Assembly: GCA_029582155.1 (NCBI GenBank)
Contig: CM055896.1
Span: 6,774,624-6,838,623, forward strand
DNA: 64,000 nt
Direction of reading: 5' to 3'
Origin: Panopea generosa
Taxonomy: Eukaryota > Mollusca > Bivalvia > Adapedonta > Hiatellidae
Shown here: positions 33,954-47,754 of the stretch, piece by piece
How positions within the stretch are numbered: the stretch's first letter is position 1
How the letters are laid out: every line of letters starts with the position of its first letter
The notes under the pieces: generated by a model
Database searches by the model: none
Seen by the model: only the letters and a program-made list of their open reading frames with translations
What the model was told of the DNA's origin: nothing
Position numbers and translations under genes: made by a program

Positions 33954-34180
33954 AATGTTTTCGCTCGAAGGGCACGTACACCGATTAGACTGACAAATAT
34001 ACGTGCAAAACGTTTCACATTAACATGTTATTAACCTGACACAATTACTAAGTTAAATTAAATATTTTACTTTGTGATTGTGTCGGGTTATTAACAACGT
34101 GTCTATGTGAAACATTTTGCACATATTATTTAGCCTAATAGGAGCATGTATGTGCACTTTATGAAAAACACTACCTGTCA
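33954..34180. repeat. Foldback element with arms of about 90 bases
   Basis: Left blocks TACGTGCAAAACGTTTCACA and GTTATTAACCTGACACAAT are mirrored by ATTGTGTCGGGTTATTAAC and TATGTGAAACATTTTGCACA; outer blocks GTAATGTTTT and AAAACACTAC also pair. The centre is near 34060-34070. Confidence 0.65.
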
Positions 34181-34779
34181 GAGGTACAAACGTTTGTATA
34201 ACCGTTAAAGAATGGAAAACACTTGCTACTTATTAGTATACCGTCCCACAGCAAATAATCGGTCGATAGTATTTCCCTCCAATGACTTGGTTTATAACGC
34301 CTGAAGATTTGTTGGGTTTTCTTTCTCGTTCAGTATTATATTTATAAGCAAATTTGGCTGGAAATTAGAAGCAGTTGGCTTGAGATGAATGTATTTCCTT
34401 TCTATCCAATATAAATATTATCTAAGCCAAGTTAGATATGTGCTAAACTTTGTTTATCTGTGGCAGTAGGCAGTATTGTGATTTCTAAAGCCGCAAGTTA
34501 AATATTTGCTAATCTCCTTTGCGGCGTACTTTTATTAATTTTCTTTTTCTTTTGTTGCACGCTTTTCGGTTTATTAAAATGTATCATTTGTACCTTTGAT
34601 ATGACTCTTTACTATGAAGACAAGGTGATCAGATTACATTTGGGTACGTTATATGAGTAAAATTATTAGATATAGTAAACGTAACAATATTTTTCATGAC
34701 CATTAAATTGTATGTTTTGGACTGGTCATATATATAAAAATATTGGAGTACTGTTCTTGCTTGTGAATGTACGTTCTTT

Positions 34780-34945
34780 CTTGCATGTGTGTGTGTTCTT
34801 ATGTGTGTTTGCGTTCTTACTTGAGTGTGTTTGTGTACGTTCGTGCGCATGCGCTTGTGTGTTCCTGCTTGTGTGTATGGCGTGTTGGTATGGATGTGTG
34901 TGTGTGTGTGTTTGCGTGTGCGTGCGTGCATGTGTGTATATATAT
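34780..34945. repeat. Degenerate (TG)n microsatellite
   Basis: A long TGTG-rich stretch with interruptions. ORFs on both strands here are low-complexity artefacts. Confidence 0.85.
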
Positions 34946-35844
34946 AAATGAACGATATGTACATGTAGATCTATATCAGTAACTAATTATGTGTTATAAT
35001 TATGATATTGTATAATAGTGAGAAACAATGTAAGCATAAGTCGATGATTAGTTTCTATCTTCAAAAAATTACGTCTTCTTTTATAAAGAAGATCATAAAG
35101 AAAAACATAATTTATGAGTTTTAATGTTATCAGGATATGATTAGATATGGAGTAAAATATCGTTTGCGTTTGTGGGGGAAATTGTATTAGAATATCAAAT
35201 TAAACTTTTAGACGTTATATAGTGCAATATTATAAATACGACACGTGTTGTTAATTTTATATTTTCAACCGGAGTTTTGTAAATACACAATTAATATACT
35301 TAAGGTTAAGATAAATGTCAATATTTCAATAACTCTCTTATCAACAATTAATTGTAATCGGAGTTTCTACTTTAAATGTATAATCGTGTGTGAACATCGT
35401 TTTAATAACAGATTGCCACTTATTGTCCACATTTAACTGGCTGGTCTTCTGTTAAGTTATTATAAACAACTTTAATTATAACCCATGTTGTTCAATATAT
35501 AGACGCTTTCAAAAGTTATTGATCGGAAACCACTAGTTTACCGAATATTAAGCCGAAAAGAACCATATAATTTCACCAATGTCGCCAAATATCAAACTTG
35601 ATTTGTTTTTATGATAATACTGTCACACACTAAATATAAATTTAATACATACACCCTTATTGATTGGAATCCAATTTGACATAAAACGTATGAACGGACG
35701 GACGGAGGAACGAATGGACAATGTAATAATATTATGTAACATCTAATGACTTTCACCATCATTGGAATGGTGGGGCATAAAATGAAACAGTCTTTGGTGG
35801 ACATTATATCTTTGTAATGCGTAATAACTTATTGTCTTTACCAG

Positions 35845-36085
35845 AACAGACGGGTCAAGTGGTCTAAGGGGCCATCTCAAGATCACGTACCTCTCACCAC
35901 TAAAGTCGTAGGTTCGAGTCTCGCCCGCTCCGAAAAATTTTATGTGAAAAAAGTGTCAGTTACTTGAGAAGGACAATGGTTCTACTATGATCCATTCTGA
36001 GATCTTTCTCCACCAATAAAACTGGATATGCCATGTATATCATGAAATGTGTTGAAAATGGCGCCAAACCCCATTCAAAAAAAAT
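35845..36085 (+). repeat. tRNA-derived SINE (family 2), well preserved
   Basis: tRNA-Leu-like head: A-box region TCAAGTGGTCTAAGGGGCC and B box AGGTTCGAGTC at 35908-35918. Body GTGTCAGTTACTTGAGAAGG then GGTTCTACTATGATCC, ending in an A-rich tail at about 36075. The acceptor-stem halves do not pair fully, so this is not a functional tRNA gene. Confidence 0.7.
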
Positions 36086-36507
36086 AACAATCTATCATTT
36101 AGTCTGTTTTATGTTGATTGTACATGTATAATGTATAATTAATGATGATGTACTTCTCTGTTCCGACATTAATATTGTAAACAGCACTTTCTAGAAGGCG
36201 TCTTATTGACATCTAGAAGGGAACACAATTATCTAAAAACAAAAATACGACCCAAGAGCATTTAGAATGACAACTTCAGTTAATCATCCCGGGCCTACAA
36301 GTTATGTCATTTATTACAGATAATATAAACAAATCACCAATCACACAAATATAAGACTCAAAGTCTCGTTTACGTAATGAAGACACTCAGAGTTTAAGAA
36401 ACATATTTGGGAATAATATGTATTTGTAACTAATTTCTGGAATAAAATATCAAATGTATACACTTTTGCATTGGAAATACCATGTAAAATTGCTAAACTA
36501 GACTTTA

Positions 36508-36690
36508 TTAGGGGTGGAAGTGCAGTAGTAAAAATGTCAGCCGCCCATGCTAGAGGTTGCGGGTTCGATGCCAGGCTTGATCACAAGGCGCCTCTAAAAC
36601 AACACTTAGTACTTGTTCTACTCTAGATGCGGACTCGAGAACGGTTCATATAAGCTCTGAGCTTTCATCGCAATCGAGCTTAAATAAATT
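36508..36690 (+). repeat. tRNA-derived SINE (family 3)
   Basis: B box GGGTTCGATGCC, then CTTAGTACTTGTTCTACTC and GAACGGTTCATATAAGCTCT and ATCGCAATCGAGCT. Its 3' part recurs at 41112-41175 and, reversed, at 52990-53165; a weaker reversed match lies near 59610-59690. Confidence 0.65.
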
Positions 36691-36837
36691 AGTAGAAATT
36701 AAACCAAACTTAACATCACACACGAGGTTATAACTTTTCCAGTGACTAAACATTTTATGTCCTAATTAACATATAATCGAGCTGTTGTTCTAAACATTTA
36801 ATGATATGATGACAATTACCATGATGATTACGAAATA

Positions 36838-37368
36838 TCACCACTATATGTTCTCCTTTTAAGGATAAAATCTGATGTTGTATCACCATTGAAACCACAA
36901 ACGCGGTGAAATATCATCACTATGTGTACGCCTTTTAAGGACAAAATCTGATGGTATATCACCGTTGAAACCACAAACGCGGTGAAATATCATCGCTATG
37001 TGTACGTCTTTTAAGGATAAAATCTGATGGTATACCACCATTGAAACCAAAAAAGTGGTGAAATATCATCACTATGAGTTCGTCTTTTAAGGATAAAATC
37101 TGATGGTATATCACCATTGAAACCACAAAAGCGGTGAAATATCATCACTATGTGTATGTCTTTTAAGGACAAAATCTGATGGTATATCACCGTTGAAACC
37201 ACAAACGCGGTGAAATATCATCACTATGTGTACGCCTTTTAAGGATAAAATCTGATGGTATATCACCGTTGAAACCACAAACACGGTGAAATATCATCAC
37301 TATGTGTACGTCTTTTAAGGACAAATTCTGATGGTATATCACCATTGAAACCACAAACGTGGTGACTC
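36838..37368. repeat. 76-bp satellite-like tandem array
   Basis: Seven copies with an exact 76-base period, each with ATATCATCACTATGTGTACG, TTTTAAGGAYAAAATCTGAT and ACCATTGAAACCACAAACGC followed by GGTGA. The period is constant across copies, so the array is probably young or homogenised. Confidence 0.92.
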
Positions 37369-38090
37369 GGGTGTATTACATCTGTTCGTGAGAGGTATTT
37401 AAATCATCCCACACGACTCGTACATTTGTAGCATCGGCTTAATCACTATTTAAATTTCGAATAATTTTGAAAAAAATATTACACAAAATTTACTAAGACA
37501 TGTAATACTTACAGAATAAATGGATGACTCTGAAAGATCTTGGTACGTCCTTGATTATATCGTGTTATTTTTTATATCATCCTATATTGAAATCCTGAAT
37601 TTTGTTAAAACATGTATACTGGTAAATGAAAATCGAAGTGGTGTAAAGGAATAAAACCAATTACAATTCAATACACTAGATTTTATTTCAATAAATAGCG
37701 GGCTCTCACGATAGGCTTTTTTAAGTTGTGTATTCAAATACGTAATCGATATTATGTTCTATATACGTACACCAGTTCAATTAATTTATACCCATACATT
37801 TGTCCTGTTGAATAATGTAAATCAACATACTTAGATGATATGTTAAGGTGAATGAAATATATTATATCTAAATGCATTTAATGGTTGATTTATGCTAAAC
37901 GAAACTTAAACCTATGATTAAAAAAATAAAATGTATTTAAAACATTGTTACTTTAATCTAGTATTTTACATAATACTTATATTATTAATGGTTTAATAAG
38001 TGTTAATATACAGCTATTTAAGATTGGATTGGATACCTGGCCAAGTAAGCGATATTGCATTAAAATTATTATAGTATCACCTTAAAGGAA
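37369..38090. other. No recognised features
   Basis: AT-rich, short ORFs only. Nothing recognised. Confidence 0.5.
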
Positions 38091-38270
38091 GATTTAAAGT
38101 AAAACCTGTGTAAGTGGCCACCTCTACTAAGCAGCAACATGTCTTAAGCATTCTCATTTCTAAGGTATCAGAGCAAATTAACCTTATATATTAAGCAATA
38201 ACCTGTATTAAGCAATTACCTGTCTTAAAAGGCCATTTTTTTCTTCTCTTGATTGGCTGCTAATTACAGG
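38090..38270. repeat. Dispersed repeat with TGTCTTAAG motifs
   Basis: Contains ATGTCTTAAGCATTC, AAGCAATAACCTGTATTAAG and ACCTGTCTTAAAAGGCC. Similar blocks occur at 1212-1300 (CCTGTCTTAAGTAGCGAG, TTAAGACAGGCTGTTGCTTA), partly in reversed order, suggesting a dispersed inverted-repeat element. Confidence 0.4.
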
Positions 38271-38499
38271 TTTGAATATATGTTGTATCATGTTTACTTG
38301 GAACGTTTGATTGATTTCACTTGTATTTCTCTTTTTCTTCCTGTTGATACAAGATATATATAATGCAGTAAACGTTTTTCTTGTCATCCGAGCACTATAT
38401 TAGGTATAATGTAGTTAATATGAATATTCCCATTAACACTCATTTTCTGCTGTCATTTAAGAAAATATTAGTCTTTTTCAAAAAGTATCCCAAGCTTTC

Positions 38500-38672
38500 A
38501 TATTGATGTAACCGCCCAGACCGGTCATTTAAGACGCCCCATGCTTGGAAGATGACCTTTCATTGTGATGTAACTGCCCAAACCGGTCATTAACGACGCC
38601 CCATGTTCGGAAGATGACCTTTCATTGTGATGTAACAACCAAGACCGGTCATTAAAGACGCCCCATGCTGTA
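38500..38672. repeat. 62-bp tandem array, three copies
   Basis: Each unit contains GATGTAACYGCCCARACCGG, ACGCCCCATG and GGAAGATGACCTTTCATTG, with a 62-base period and noticeably higher GC than its surroundings. Confidence 0.9.
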
Positions 38673-40239
38673 AAAAAACATCAAATATAGTGCAAACAAG
38701 TGATATTTGTGAAATGAAAATACATAATTGTAATAACTGCCAATTACAAGCTTACATTTATGTTCTTTTTTTGTTTGATATAATACTTACTTATGCAAAT
38801 AAGAGAACGGCTGTTTTACACACGACATTAACATGTTTAAAGTGAGTAATGGTTGTTACAGACACGGCTAAATAACCCAACAGTCAACATTCGTTTTTCG
38901 CTTGTTTTTTCCGTTTCGGCGATTCTCCAATTTTTGTTGAGAATAATGATATATGTGAATTTACATTTTGCTCCATGGTAGATAACTGTAGTTAATACTT
39001 GGCGATTAGTCAACTGGATTTACCTCCCTTGTAAAAGTTATTTTAAGAAAATAAAAATAAAAAAAATATAAAAAGGATTCATTTAAGTGAATGATAGGTG
39101 GAATGCCGCGATTGAATTTAACAGTATCTTAACATATAAATATAGGACACACACGCAAGAAGGCACACAACTTCCATTATATTGACAAGAATGAGCAAAT
39201 ATTAACCACATTTCATTATGATAACGTGGAACAACGAAGTATGTGCAGTAACTTACATGTGGTAAACGATCGCTATTATACCATACACTAAGGAGTATTA
39301 AAGTATATACATGTATTATATAATCAATATCAATGAAACAATATGCTGTATTACTGAAACCAGTCTAAAATCATAATCACCTGGCTGCTTTTCTTAGATC
39401 TAAATTTTCAAGTATATAGGTTTAATCACATTCACTAATTAATGTAATTAACAATAACAGATAACGCCGAACGGTATATCAAATACATTAACACGTGTAA
39501 TGTGCTATGATCATACGGGTCACTGATCACTTGAGAACCGTATATTTCAGAAGCCCAAGGTCAGAGGTTATAAAATCGTTCCTTGCTCATCTCAAGAGTT
39601 CATGCTCAACCCGGAAACAAATAGACTCATTTCAACAAAATAAATGTAAATACCTTCTGCCTCAGATCAGAATTAATACTTTCAAATTTGAGGCCGGGTC
39701 AAGTGTTTGCTCTTTAATACGTAATTTATGTGAGTCTTGGGAATTGTGTTTGAGAACGAATTTGAGTTAAGCATGAAAAAGTTTTATAACCTCGGGGCCT
39801 GTTTATGATACTTCACCGGGATTCATTATACCGACAGCGAGTCCAGCAGTTTTAGAACTCTCTCAATATTACTAATACTTTTGCCATTGTAATATCGCGT
39901 ATTGTGTTACACATACCGCACAACATCTCTTTCGGTAATTTAACAACGTTACAGGTTATGCAGGGTATAACATATGCGAACACACTTTTCTTAAATGCTT
40001 GTGTACAACAATTGTGTTCTAACTACGGAAATGAGCCTTCTCATACACCAAATCAGTACTAACGTATCACATTATCAAAGCTAATGCAAACAAAAAAACA
40101 AAAAACAAGCACTCATGTGGAAGCTAAGAGGTTTAATGCGTGATTTAATCTATCTTTCTCGTACATGGTTCTCATGCAATTGTGATTTAACTCTTCCTGG
40201 ATAAGCCAACTATCTATGATTACTAATTATTATACCTTG

Positions 40240-40490
40240 TTTTTCAGTATTGGTACGAGTGGATATACATAAAAGAAATAACTAAAAAATAATGTATCCC
40301 TAAGGTAATAGTCCAATAAACTGCCAGCTCGAATGTCAAGAAGTTGTAAATGAAGGAGTGTATATTTGATTGTACAATGGCAAGGCAGCTGAACCTTTCC
40401 CAAGACGCAATCAATACTTTCATGGACAATAACATTATCTCCTTCACTTGGATATAGTTTCTTGTTCTTACTCTTACTAAACACTCTGCT
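40240..40490. repeat. Duplicated block A1 (40.2 kb)
   Basis: CCCTAAGGTAATAGTCCAAT, CTGCCAGCT and AAGGCAGCTGAACC recur at 49105-49285, and its second half recurs at 40870-40970. On the minus strand the block is open for 84 codons; see the finding on the triplicated reading frame. Confidence 0.55.
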
Positions 40491-41549
40491 GAGGACCGTC
40501 GTTACACAAGTAGTAGTTGGGCAATATGCATTATAGTTGATTGCTGTTGCTCACGTTCTTTCATCAATGCGTCTCGTTAGTATATAAAAACGCAACACAG
40601 GAAGAGACATGAAAATGCAAGATGTACAACACGAGTGTATATATCCATAATCTACAGTATGCATTATCTGTTGATGGTATTGGTTGTTTATTTGAGATGT
40701 TATTAACTATTTTGTTACCTCCTGCACTGGTGTCACTGTTTTCATATCCAAACAAGACCACACTAAACTATGTGTAGCGTTTTCATATCTCTATATGTGC
40801 TACGTTTTCATATCCTTGAGTGTAGTATTTGATATAGTTAAGAATCTTAAGAACAAATATAACATATATATGTAATTGTACAGCGGAAAGCCAACTGATC
40901 CTTCCCAAGTAAGCAAGTTCTATTTCTATGGACGATTCGGTTATCTACATCCATTGGAGAAAATGTCATATTCTCACTCTGCATCTGTCATGAAACAAGC
41001 AGTAGTTGGGCAGTATACATTGTTCTTGACGGCTATTACGTACGTTTATACGCACATGCGTCTCGTTATAGTAGTATCAATAGATTTGATTTTGTTACGG
41101 ATCTTGAATCTACCCAGGAAGCGGTCTCGAGAGCGGTTCATATAAGCTCTGAGATTTCTTCGTAATTGAGCTGAATATATTACTACTATAAACTGAACAA
41201 AAAGTATATAAGTTAAGTTCGACTGAATAAAACACAAATGAATGGGTTCATATAGAACTACAATAGTTTAAACATATTGATTTTATTTCAATTGTGAAAC
41301 TAGTTATTACAACTTAGACTAATCACGCTCGAATTATTTACTATTACGAATATTTAATTGTTTGATTTGACATAATTAAGCTAAGAAATAGCATATTAAA
41401 CTAACCGAAGTATTGACAATGTATTTGCTAATGCATTAAAAGTTCTGTGCGTCTGAGAACTTTGATTTTGTTTTTACTGAAGATTATCAACATTTTCATT
41501 TGAAGAAGAAAAAAACAATACATGTGCAAGCAGTCCGTTTACGTTACCC

Positions 41550-43970
41550 GATGGGGCAATTTTTCATTACGGCAATGTGTGATACGCTGATAAATAATTC
41601 AGAACTCAACGCTGTCTTATATCTTAATTTGCTGTATGGTATTCCAAATATGCCCTTCGCCTTCTTAAAAAAAAAAGAAAGGTGCAATTGTGTTACCCAA
41701 TTAAGATACTGGTTAAAGCTACATTAGACAAGATTGTTCGTAGAACTGGACATTTTTAAAGCTTAATATTAGGCAACTATCAAAACTAAGTATTAGTTTA
41801 ATATCATTTAAACAGTCTTCAAAGAAAGAATACTTCTGTGCTATATTGTATTGTCAAGTTAGTCTAGTCTGGATATTACCAATTTTGCACCGAACTTATT
41901 CACGAGTTGATGACCGAACAACGGGCACATAAAACAAATCTATGACCTTAATATTCTTCTCTATCCTGTCGGCAAAAATACGTCGGGATATTACTCTACA
42001 TTTATCACTCATCATAGGACATGTGTTGCAGAAATAATTGTATAACATTTTCTTTATGACTTCTTAAGATGCCTTACGACCAGTATGTGTTCTGGTGTCA
42101 AACTGGAATTAACATATAAATAGAAAATATTTTTGGAAAATGAGAAATTAATACTTTGTAGTACCAATGTGATTTACAACAACACCAAATGTTATGCTGA
42201 TTTCCAGAGGGATTGTGTTTTTTTTATATTTTGCACATACGGTGACAGGTCTGAGAATATTAAATCGGATCTCGAATGAAATAGATCTAATTATGGCATC
42301 TATAAATCACGAGGTATCGACACGTGTACAGAATGATAAAAGAGAAATGATTTATAGGGCTGACACCCACAAACATTCACAGGGTTCATCTTACGAGGAT
42401 ATTTGTTAAATAATCTTGCGGTAGTATTAATATGATGTGATGAATTGCATTTATTGTTATTGAACAACTGTAATTAAAAGAGTTGACATGACAGGAAAAA
42501 CGGTAAACATTGAAAATATTAATTACAAGATTGTTTTAAATGTAGCCGTACAAATGCCTTCTACACGCAATTGTCTTCGATTCTATTTTTAACCGCTCTG
42601 ATATTCTGTAACAAAATTCATTCCTGTATACGCAACCTCTGTGTTATGTAGGTCACAGCAATTTAAATCCTTGTTGATAATATTTGCTCCTACCTTTTTT
42701 GAAACAACGACTTTTTGAGGAAACTACCGTTTCATGGGTTATAGGCGCGTGGACGATCGCATCTGTAGTGGCCTTTGTAAAGTCATCGAGTACATCTGCG
42801 TACAGAATCATCGTTTTGTTTTAGTAATAGTAACCTAAGCATGTCTTTGCGTTACAATATACACATGAGCATGCTGCCGTATTTGGAAGGGAATAATATG
42901 ACAGGTACACTTGTTTACATTGACTCGTTTAATGTTGCGGCGATGGAGGAAACGCTGAGGTTTCATGTACTCGTTAATCAGGTTTAAGCTTCACAGCGGT
43001 GTCATTTGCTACTTTTGTTATTTCTTCTCTTTTTATTAATTTTATTTTTATATCGAGTTTGTTCTGCATTGGATGCCCTGTCCTTTGATGTCACGTCACC
43101 TTGTCGCTTCATTCTTTATCATAATACCATTTTTGAATGATCTTTGCAGAAAACCATTTAAAAGGGACGCTCAATGTTTACAATGTTTCAATGAACATTA
43201 TTTTTAAAAATAACAAATCTACGTGATACAAATGTACGATTAATATATATATGGAAGGTAAGGTGTATAACTCCAAAAAGTGGTTGAAACCCGCCATAAT
43301 TCGGATATTTATTGTTAGATTATAATACAAATGTTGTAAATTACATTTTAATTTCAACACATTAATGATAGAAAAAAATCCATGGAAATTTCAATTTCAA
43401 TTTCAAAAATAACGCTTATATTTTATTTATTAAATGATATTTATATATGTTTCTATATTATTAATATTTTCTATACATCCTATATTTTTCAAAACTAGTG
43501 TAACACAACTAGTATTTTTTATAAAACTGTTTTAATGAGTTTTTCCTTCTCCACATATACATACAACACGTATAAACACATATACATAGTTACATACACG
43601 CACATGTTTATATTAATATAAAATTGAATAAACAAAGTGACTTATATATAAACATTCTTAAACAAACATGCATATAGCAAAAGTAAAATGTCGTGTTCCT
43701 TTTAGAAATACACCAAGCACCTTTAAAAATATCCTCAGAACAAAACTAATTATTCACTGCTTCCTAATGGAAGTAACGTAAATTCTATAAGAACACGACA
43801 TGCTGTCGTTAAATCTTTATTATGGGAATATGCGAAAGTCATGCAGTAGACCGGTTAGCCATAACCTCACTATAAGCTACCATTAAGATCAAAAGATATT
43901 GTTGTCGGGATGATTTCGGTTAATATATGCTCTTTTAAAGGCGGACATTGGAAGTATTGTGTGTAGTAAC
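41550..43970. repeat. Old duplicated segment, left copy
   Basis: Blocks at 41590-41700 (GTCTTATATCTTAATTTG), 42090-42260 (TGGAATTAACATATAAATAG, ATGCTGATTTCCAGAGGGAT) and 43860-43960 (CCATTAAGATCAAAAGATAT) are each matched, in the same order, at 52150-52260, 53410-53590 and 54550-54660. A further block at 42860-42900 (GAGCATGCTGCCGTATT) matches 50000-50030. Identity judged by eye is moderate. Confidence 0.5.
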
Positions 43971-44009
43971 GGTTCGAAGAGCCGAATAAGCTATATTTCT
44001 ACACAACTA

Positions 44010-44232
44010 AGTCTGTAGTAAGAAACCAACTTTTCCGATTGGGTCCATTAAGTACATATGGTGGGAAAGTCCCATTTGAGCATGTTGATTCGTCAGTTGC
44101 TTGAAATGAATGTTTGATGACGTCACAGTTTAGTAAACGTTCGATTGCTATGAATTGTGGGACAGACACAGAATTCCCTGCTTTTTCGTTAGTGGTTAAT
44201 AGACCTGATTCGGAAGATATATATCAGTTAGG
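44010..44232 (+). repeat. Copy 5 of the dispersed TAGTCT/AGACTA element
   Basis: Shares CCGATTGGGTCCATTAA, TGATGACGTCACAGTTTAG, CTGATTCGGAAGATAT and GGGATAGACT with the intronic copies. Lies outside the receptor gene. Confidence 0.7.
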
Positions 44233-44239
44233 GATAGAC

Positions 44240-47200
44240 TGTACAACACTAAAGCGTCAGCACCGTATTTAGTCTTTCAAAGTTACACTCCGCAATTTTG
44301 TTAATTGTTTTCACTTTTTTTTTCTGAAATCAAAGGTATCGTAATTTTGTAAATCCCATCAAATCCTTTAAAAAGGTTGACTGATATCATGTCCCTATTT
44401 GATGACACTACTTCAAAGGTAGTAGCGGTTAAAGAAATAGTTGTCCTACCAAATTCCATTTCTTTCACGGAGATTAAACTCATATAAACTACGGGAATTT
44501 GACATTATTTTTTCGAGGTAAAGTGTGTTGCTTTCTTCTTTCACGGCGGTTAAAGTCGTATTAATTACGAGAATATGACTTTTTTCTGACCTTCATGGAA
44601 AAAAAGTGCAATGATCTAAAAAATATTTATGAAATAATCAATAATGGTTCAAATGCGTTTGTTACTATCAAATACCAATTAGACTTAATTAAATCAATTG
44701 GAAATAAAATATAAGAACAACGACTAACTGCATTACAGTCCATACTACTAGCGAAGATCCATTGCCAGTGTACGGAGTTTCGACCGACACACTTAATGCA
44801 GATGTACAAGATATCCCCGAAATTTGGTGTCGATGTTTGAATTGACAGTGATGACCAAAAATGTTCTCAAATATTGGAGTTTAAGAGGCGTATTGCAGAG
44901 TTCTAAGACATGTTTGGTTAAGATCAATTTGCCTTAAGCTGTATACCTAAGAAGATGTACAATAGTTTACATAAAATTGGTACTGGAAACGAAACACAAG
45001 AGACAGCAACATTACGAAGAACTGCATTTGTCACCTAAGATTCAGAACAGTACCATTTGAAAAAAAATTACAATAAACTGAAGTCATAAGACCATCATAT
45101 TATGAATTGTCAATTGCCCCTGTGCTGGTATGAGTCTATTTGTTGGTGTATTGGCTATCGTGCTTTAAATAACATGACTAAAAGACAATTTCCTGTTCCA
45201 AATATAGAATACAATAGAGGAATCCTTTTAATACCAAAGATACAACAACTATTTAGTGTAATTAATCATAATTTTATATTATAATCGTGTATAAGCATGT
45301 AAGTAATTATTATTAAGTAACATTAAAATGAATATAGTATCAACTGTTGACTGTCAATTCTGAAATCCAGATGGCGCATATTTAATCATATCATTATTGT
45401 TACGGAATGTTTCAATCCTGTTCTTAAATTTTGAGGACAATTAAAATAAACAACTAAACAATGTTACATGTATACCTCTGTGATTATTGACATTGCTTAC
45501 ACCTCATTGTTTTTTGTGTAATGCGCTAATTACCTCATATGTCATGAAAACATCACAGGTATCACATAAGTGCAAGCCTAAAGTATACATTAAATAAATT
45601 ATTATTAAATGAGAAAGAACTCCAAATCGATTTTAAAGCTTTCCAACAATGACTAATAATCAATATTTCAGAGAAAACAACTGACTGGCATACTTTCTGA
45701 AATAAACAAGTATCATCATTAAATACAGAATCAGCTTTAAAAATCGGCATCTTCATTTGAAGGCTGAAATATATTGTAATTTAAGTTAGCAAAATAATCT
45801 CGAAACTCCTCCACTGATATTTTATTACTTCTGGTAGTTTTATTGTGTTTAAGGCTTAAAATATTTCAAATTCTTTATATCTATATGTCATATGTTTTTG
45901 CATTTACATCAACACTTTTTAACTAAAACTGATTGTCAACAAGTTTATGCACGTAATACTTCTAGAACTTAGTTCTTAGCAGTAATATGGTGCTAATCAA
46001 ACCATTCCAAATTCTTCACAAATGAATTATCAGGACAAGTGACATTGTTTTTACATATAGGATATTTTGAAAACAATGAATCCGAAAGATCTTGATTTAA
46101 TATCATTCATAACATCAATATAACAGCATCTCTATTGAAATAATCCATATTATTCGAAAACTTGTTCAAATCAGACACTTTATCTATTAAAGATAAAACT
46201 TAAAGCGGTATAACCAGTATGTATGTCTTTTCAAATCAATTAAGAATTTGCATAATTTTAATATTTAGTATAAAATATGACTTTCTAGATCATATCTAGC
46301 GAAAAACACCGTTGTTCATTGAAACATAAACATGTATTTAAACGTTTTATTATCTCCGATATTTGAATAAGACCAGTCCCATGGAATAGCGTAAATGATT
46401 TAGTAGTTGTTTTTTTATATAAACATTCATAAATTTTAGAGCAAAATCGATTAGGTCAAGACAAGTGGTCAAATGTCAACATAGATTAATACCGCCGATC
46501 GTGACATATGGTTATATCTGCGGATTATTGCTCGGTTGATACGAATTCGAATCCCGAAACAAGTATTTTTTATTCATTTCTCAATAACATTATTTCCCCC
46601 CAACAAAATGCAAAACAATTCAAACATTTGTCCATTTATGCATTTATATCTTTGCGCATATCTTGCAACCGTTCTTATAATGAAGGATTACGGAACCAGC
46701 CGAGTATATACGATTGAATTGGAAAATTTATGATAATTCCGTTAGGGATGCAGTGAATTTGCATACTAGAATTACTGATCAGCAAATTTATATACGAAAT
46801 TCAATACATTCAAGTTTAAGAGAGGTATCGGCTACTTGAATACATCGAGGTCATGAGAGTTCACATGAAAATGTGTGCCATTCATAAAACAAATATCTTC
46901 AGATATTGGTTATGCCGCCTTTAGTGAAAACGCTGATGAAGCAAATTATCCTATTTAAATATCATGTATAGGCGAAGACATATTACAAAATGTGATTGGT
47001 GAGTCGCTCCATGCATTTATAGAGCAAATGGTAAAAATATTCATACGTGAACATTTACTCTCATATTTCGATTTGTAAGTAAATAATCAATCAAAGATTA
47101 CTAGTGTTGTGACAAAAAATGTACATACATCAGTAATAATTCATTTTCTTACGTTTACTACACATAAACAAGAAAACTTGCAAACATTTAGATGTTTACT

Positions 47201-47750
47201 AATCGTTACATGTTTTATCGAGCAAGGACCGGAATATAGATATGTCGGAAACATATCTTTTATTGGTATTTGTCAATTAAGAATTAGTTGTGTTTTTTAT
47301 CGCATATCTTTATAAGTGTATCATTTATGAAAATACTGCTTATAAAGTATTTAAAACCCAAGATTACTCTTTTGAAAGTTTAACGATTTAGAGTTTAAAA
47401 CCCCACGTAAAAGTTACCTTGTTTACCAAAAAAAGAAGATATCTAAACATTCAACAGAAAGATAGCAATATCATTCAGTATTAAATTCTATAAATACATA
47501 AATACATGTATTCCATACATGAAACCATATAAATCTGTCGTATTTGTTTTAAATTGTATATTTACACCAAACAAAGAACAGCTTGCTGAAACATCTGATA
47601 TAAAGAGTACTACGAGGATAATGTCATTTGTTGGACTGTTTCGTTTCTTAAGGAGGGGATAGAGGGAATATTTGCCCAAGTAGTTGAAGAATGAATCTAC
47701 CGAAATTGCAATGTTTACTATAATTAATGCTTAACTTATTTATACAAACC
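44240..47750. other. No recognised gene
   Basis: AT-rich sequence with short ORFs. A lone B-box-like GAATTCGAATCCC at 46541-46553 may be an old SINE trace. Nothing else recognised. Confidence 0.45.
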
Positions 47751-47754
47751 ATGC

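Noticed and set aside
34629-34982. Cysteine- and histidine-rich ORFs on both strands
   Set aside because: They are translations of a TG/CA microsatellite.
35850-35935. Possible tRNA-Leu gene
   Set aside because: A and B boxes are present but acceptor-stem halves do not pair and a SINE body with an A-rich tail follows. The same applies at 63675, 47755 and 22700.
36838-37368. CRISPR-like array
   Set aside because: The 76-bp units are directly tandem without unique spacers and the window is eukaryotic.
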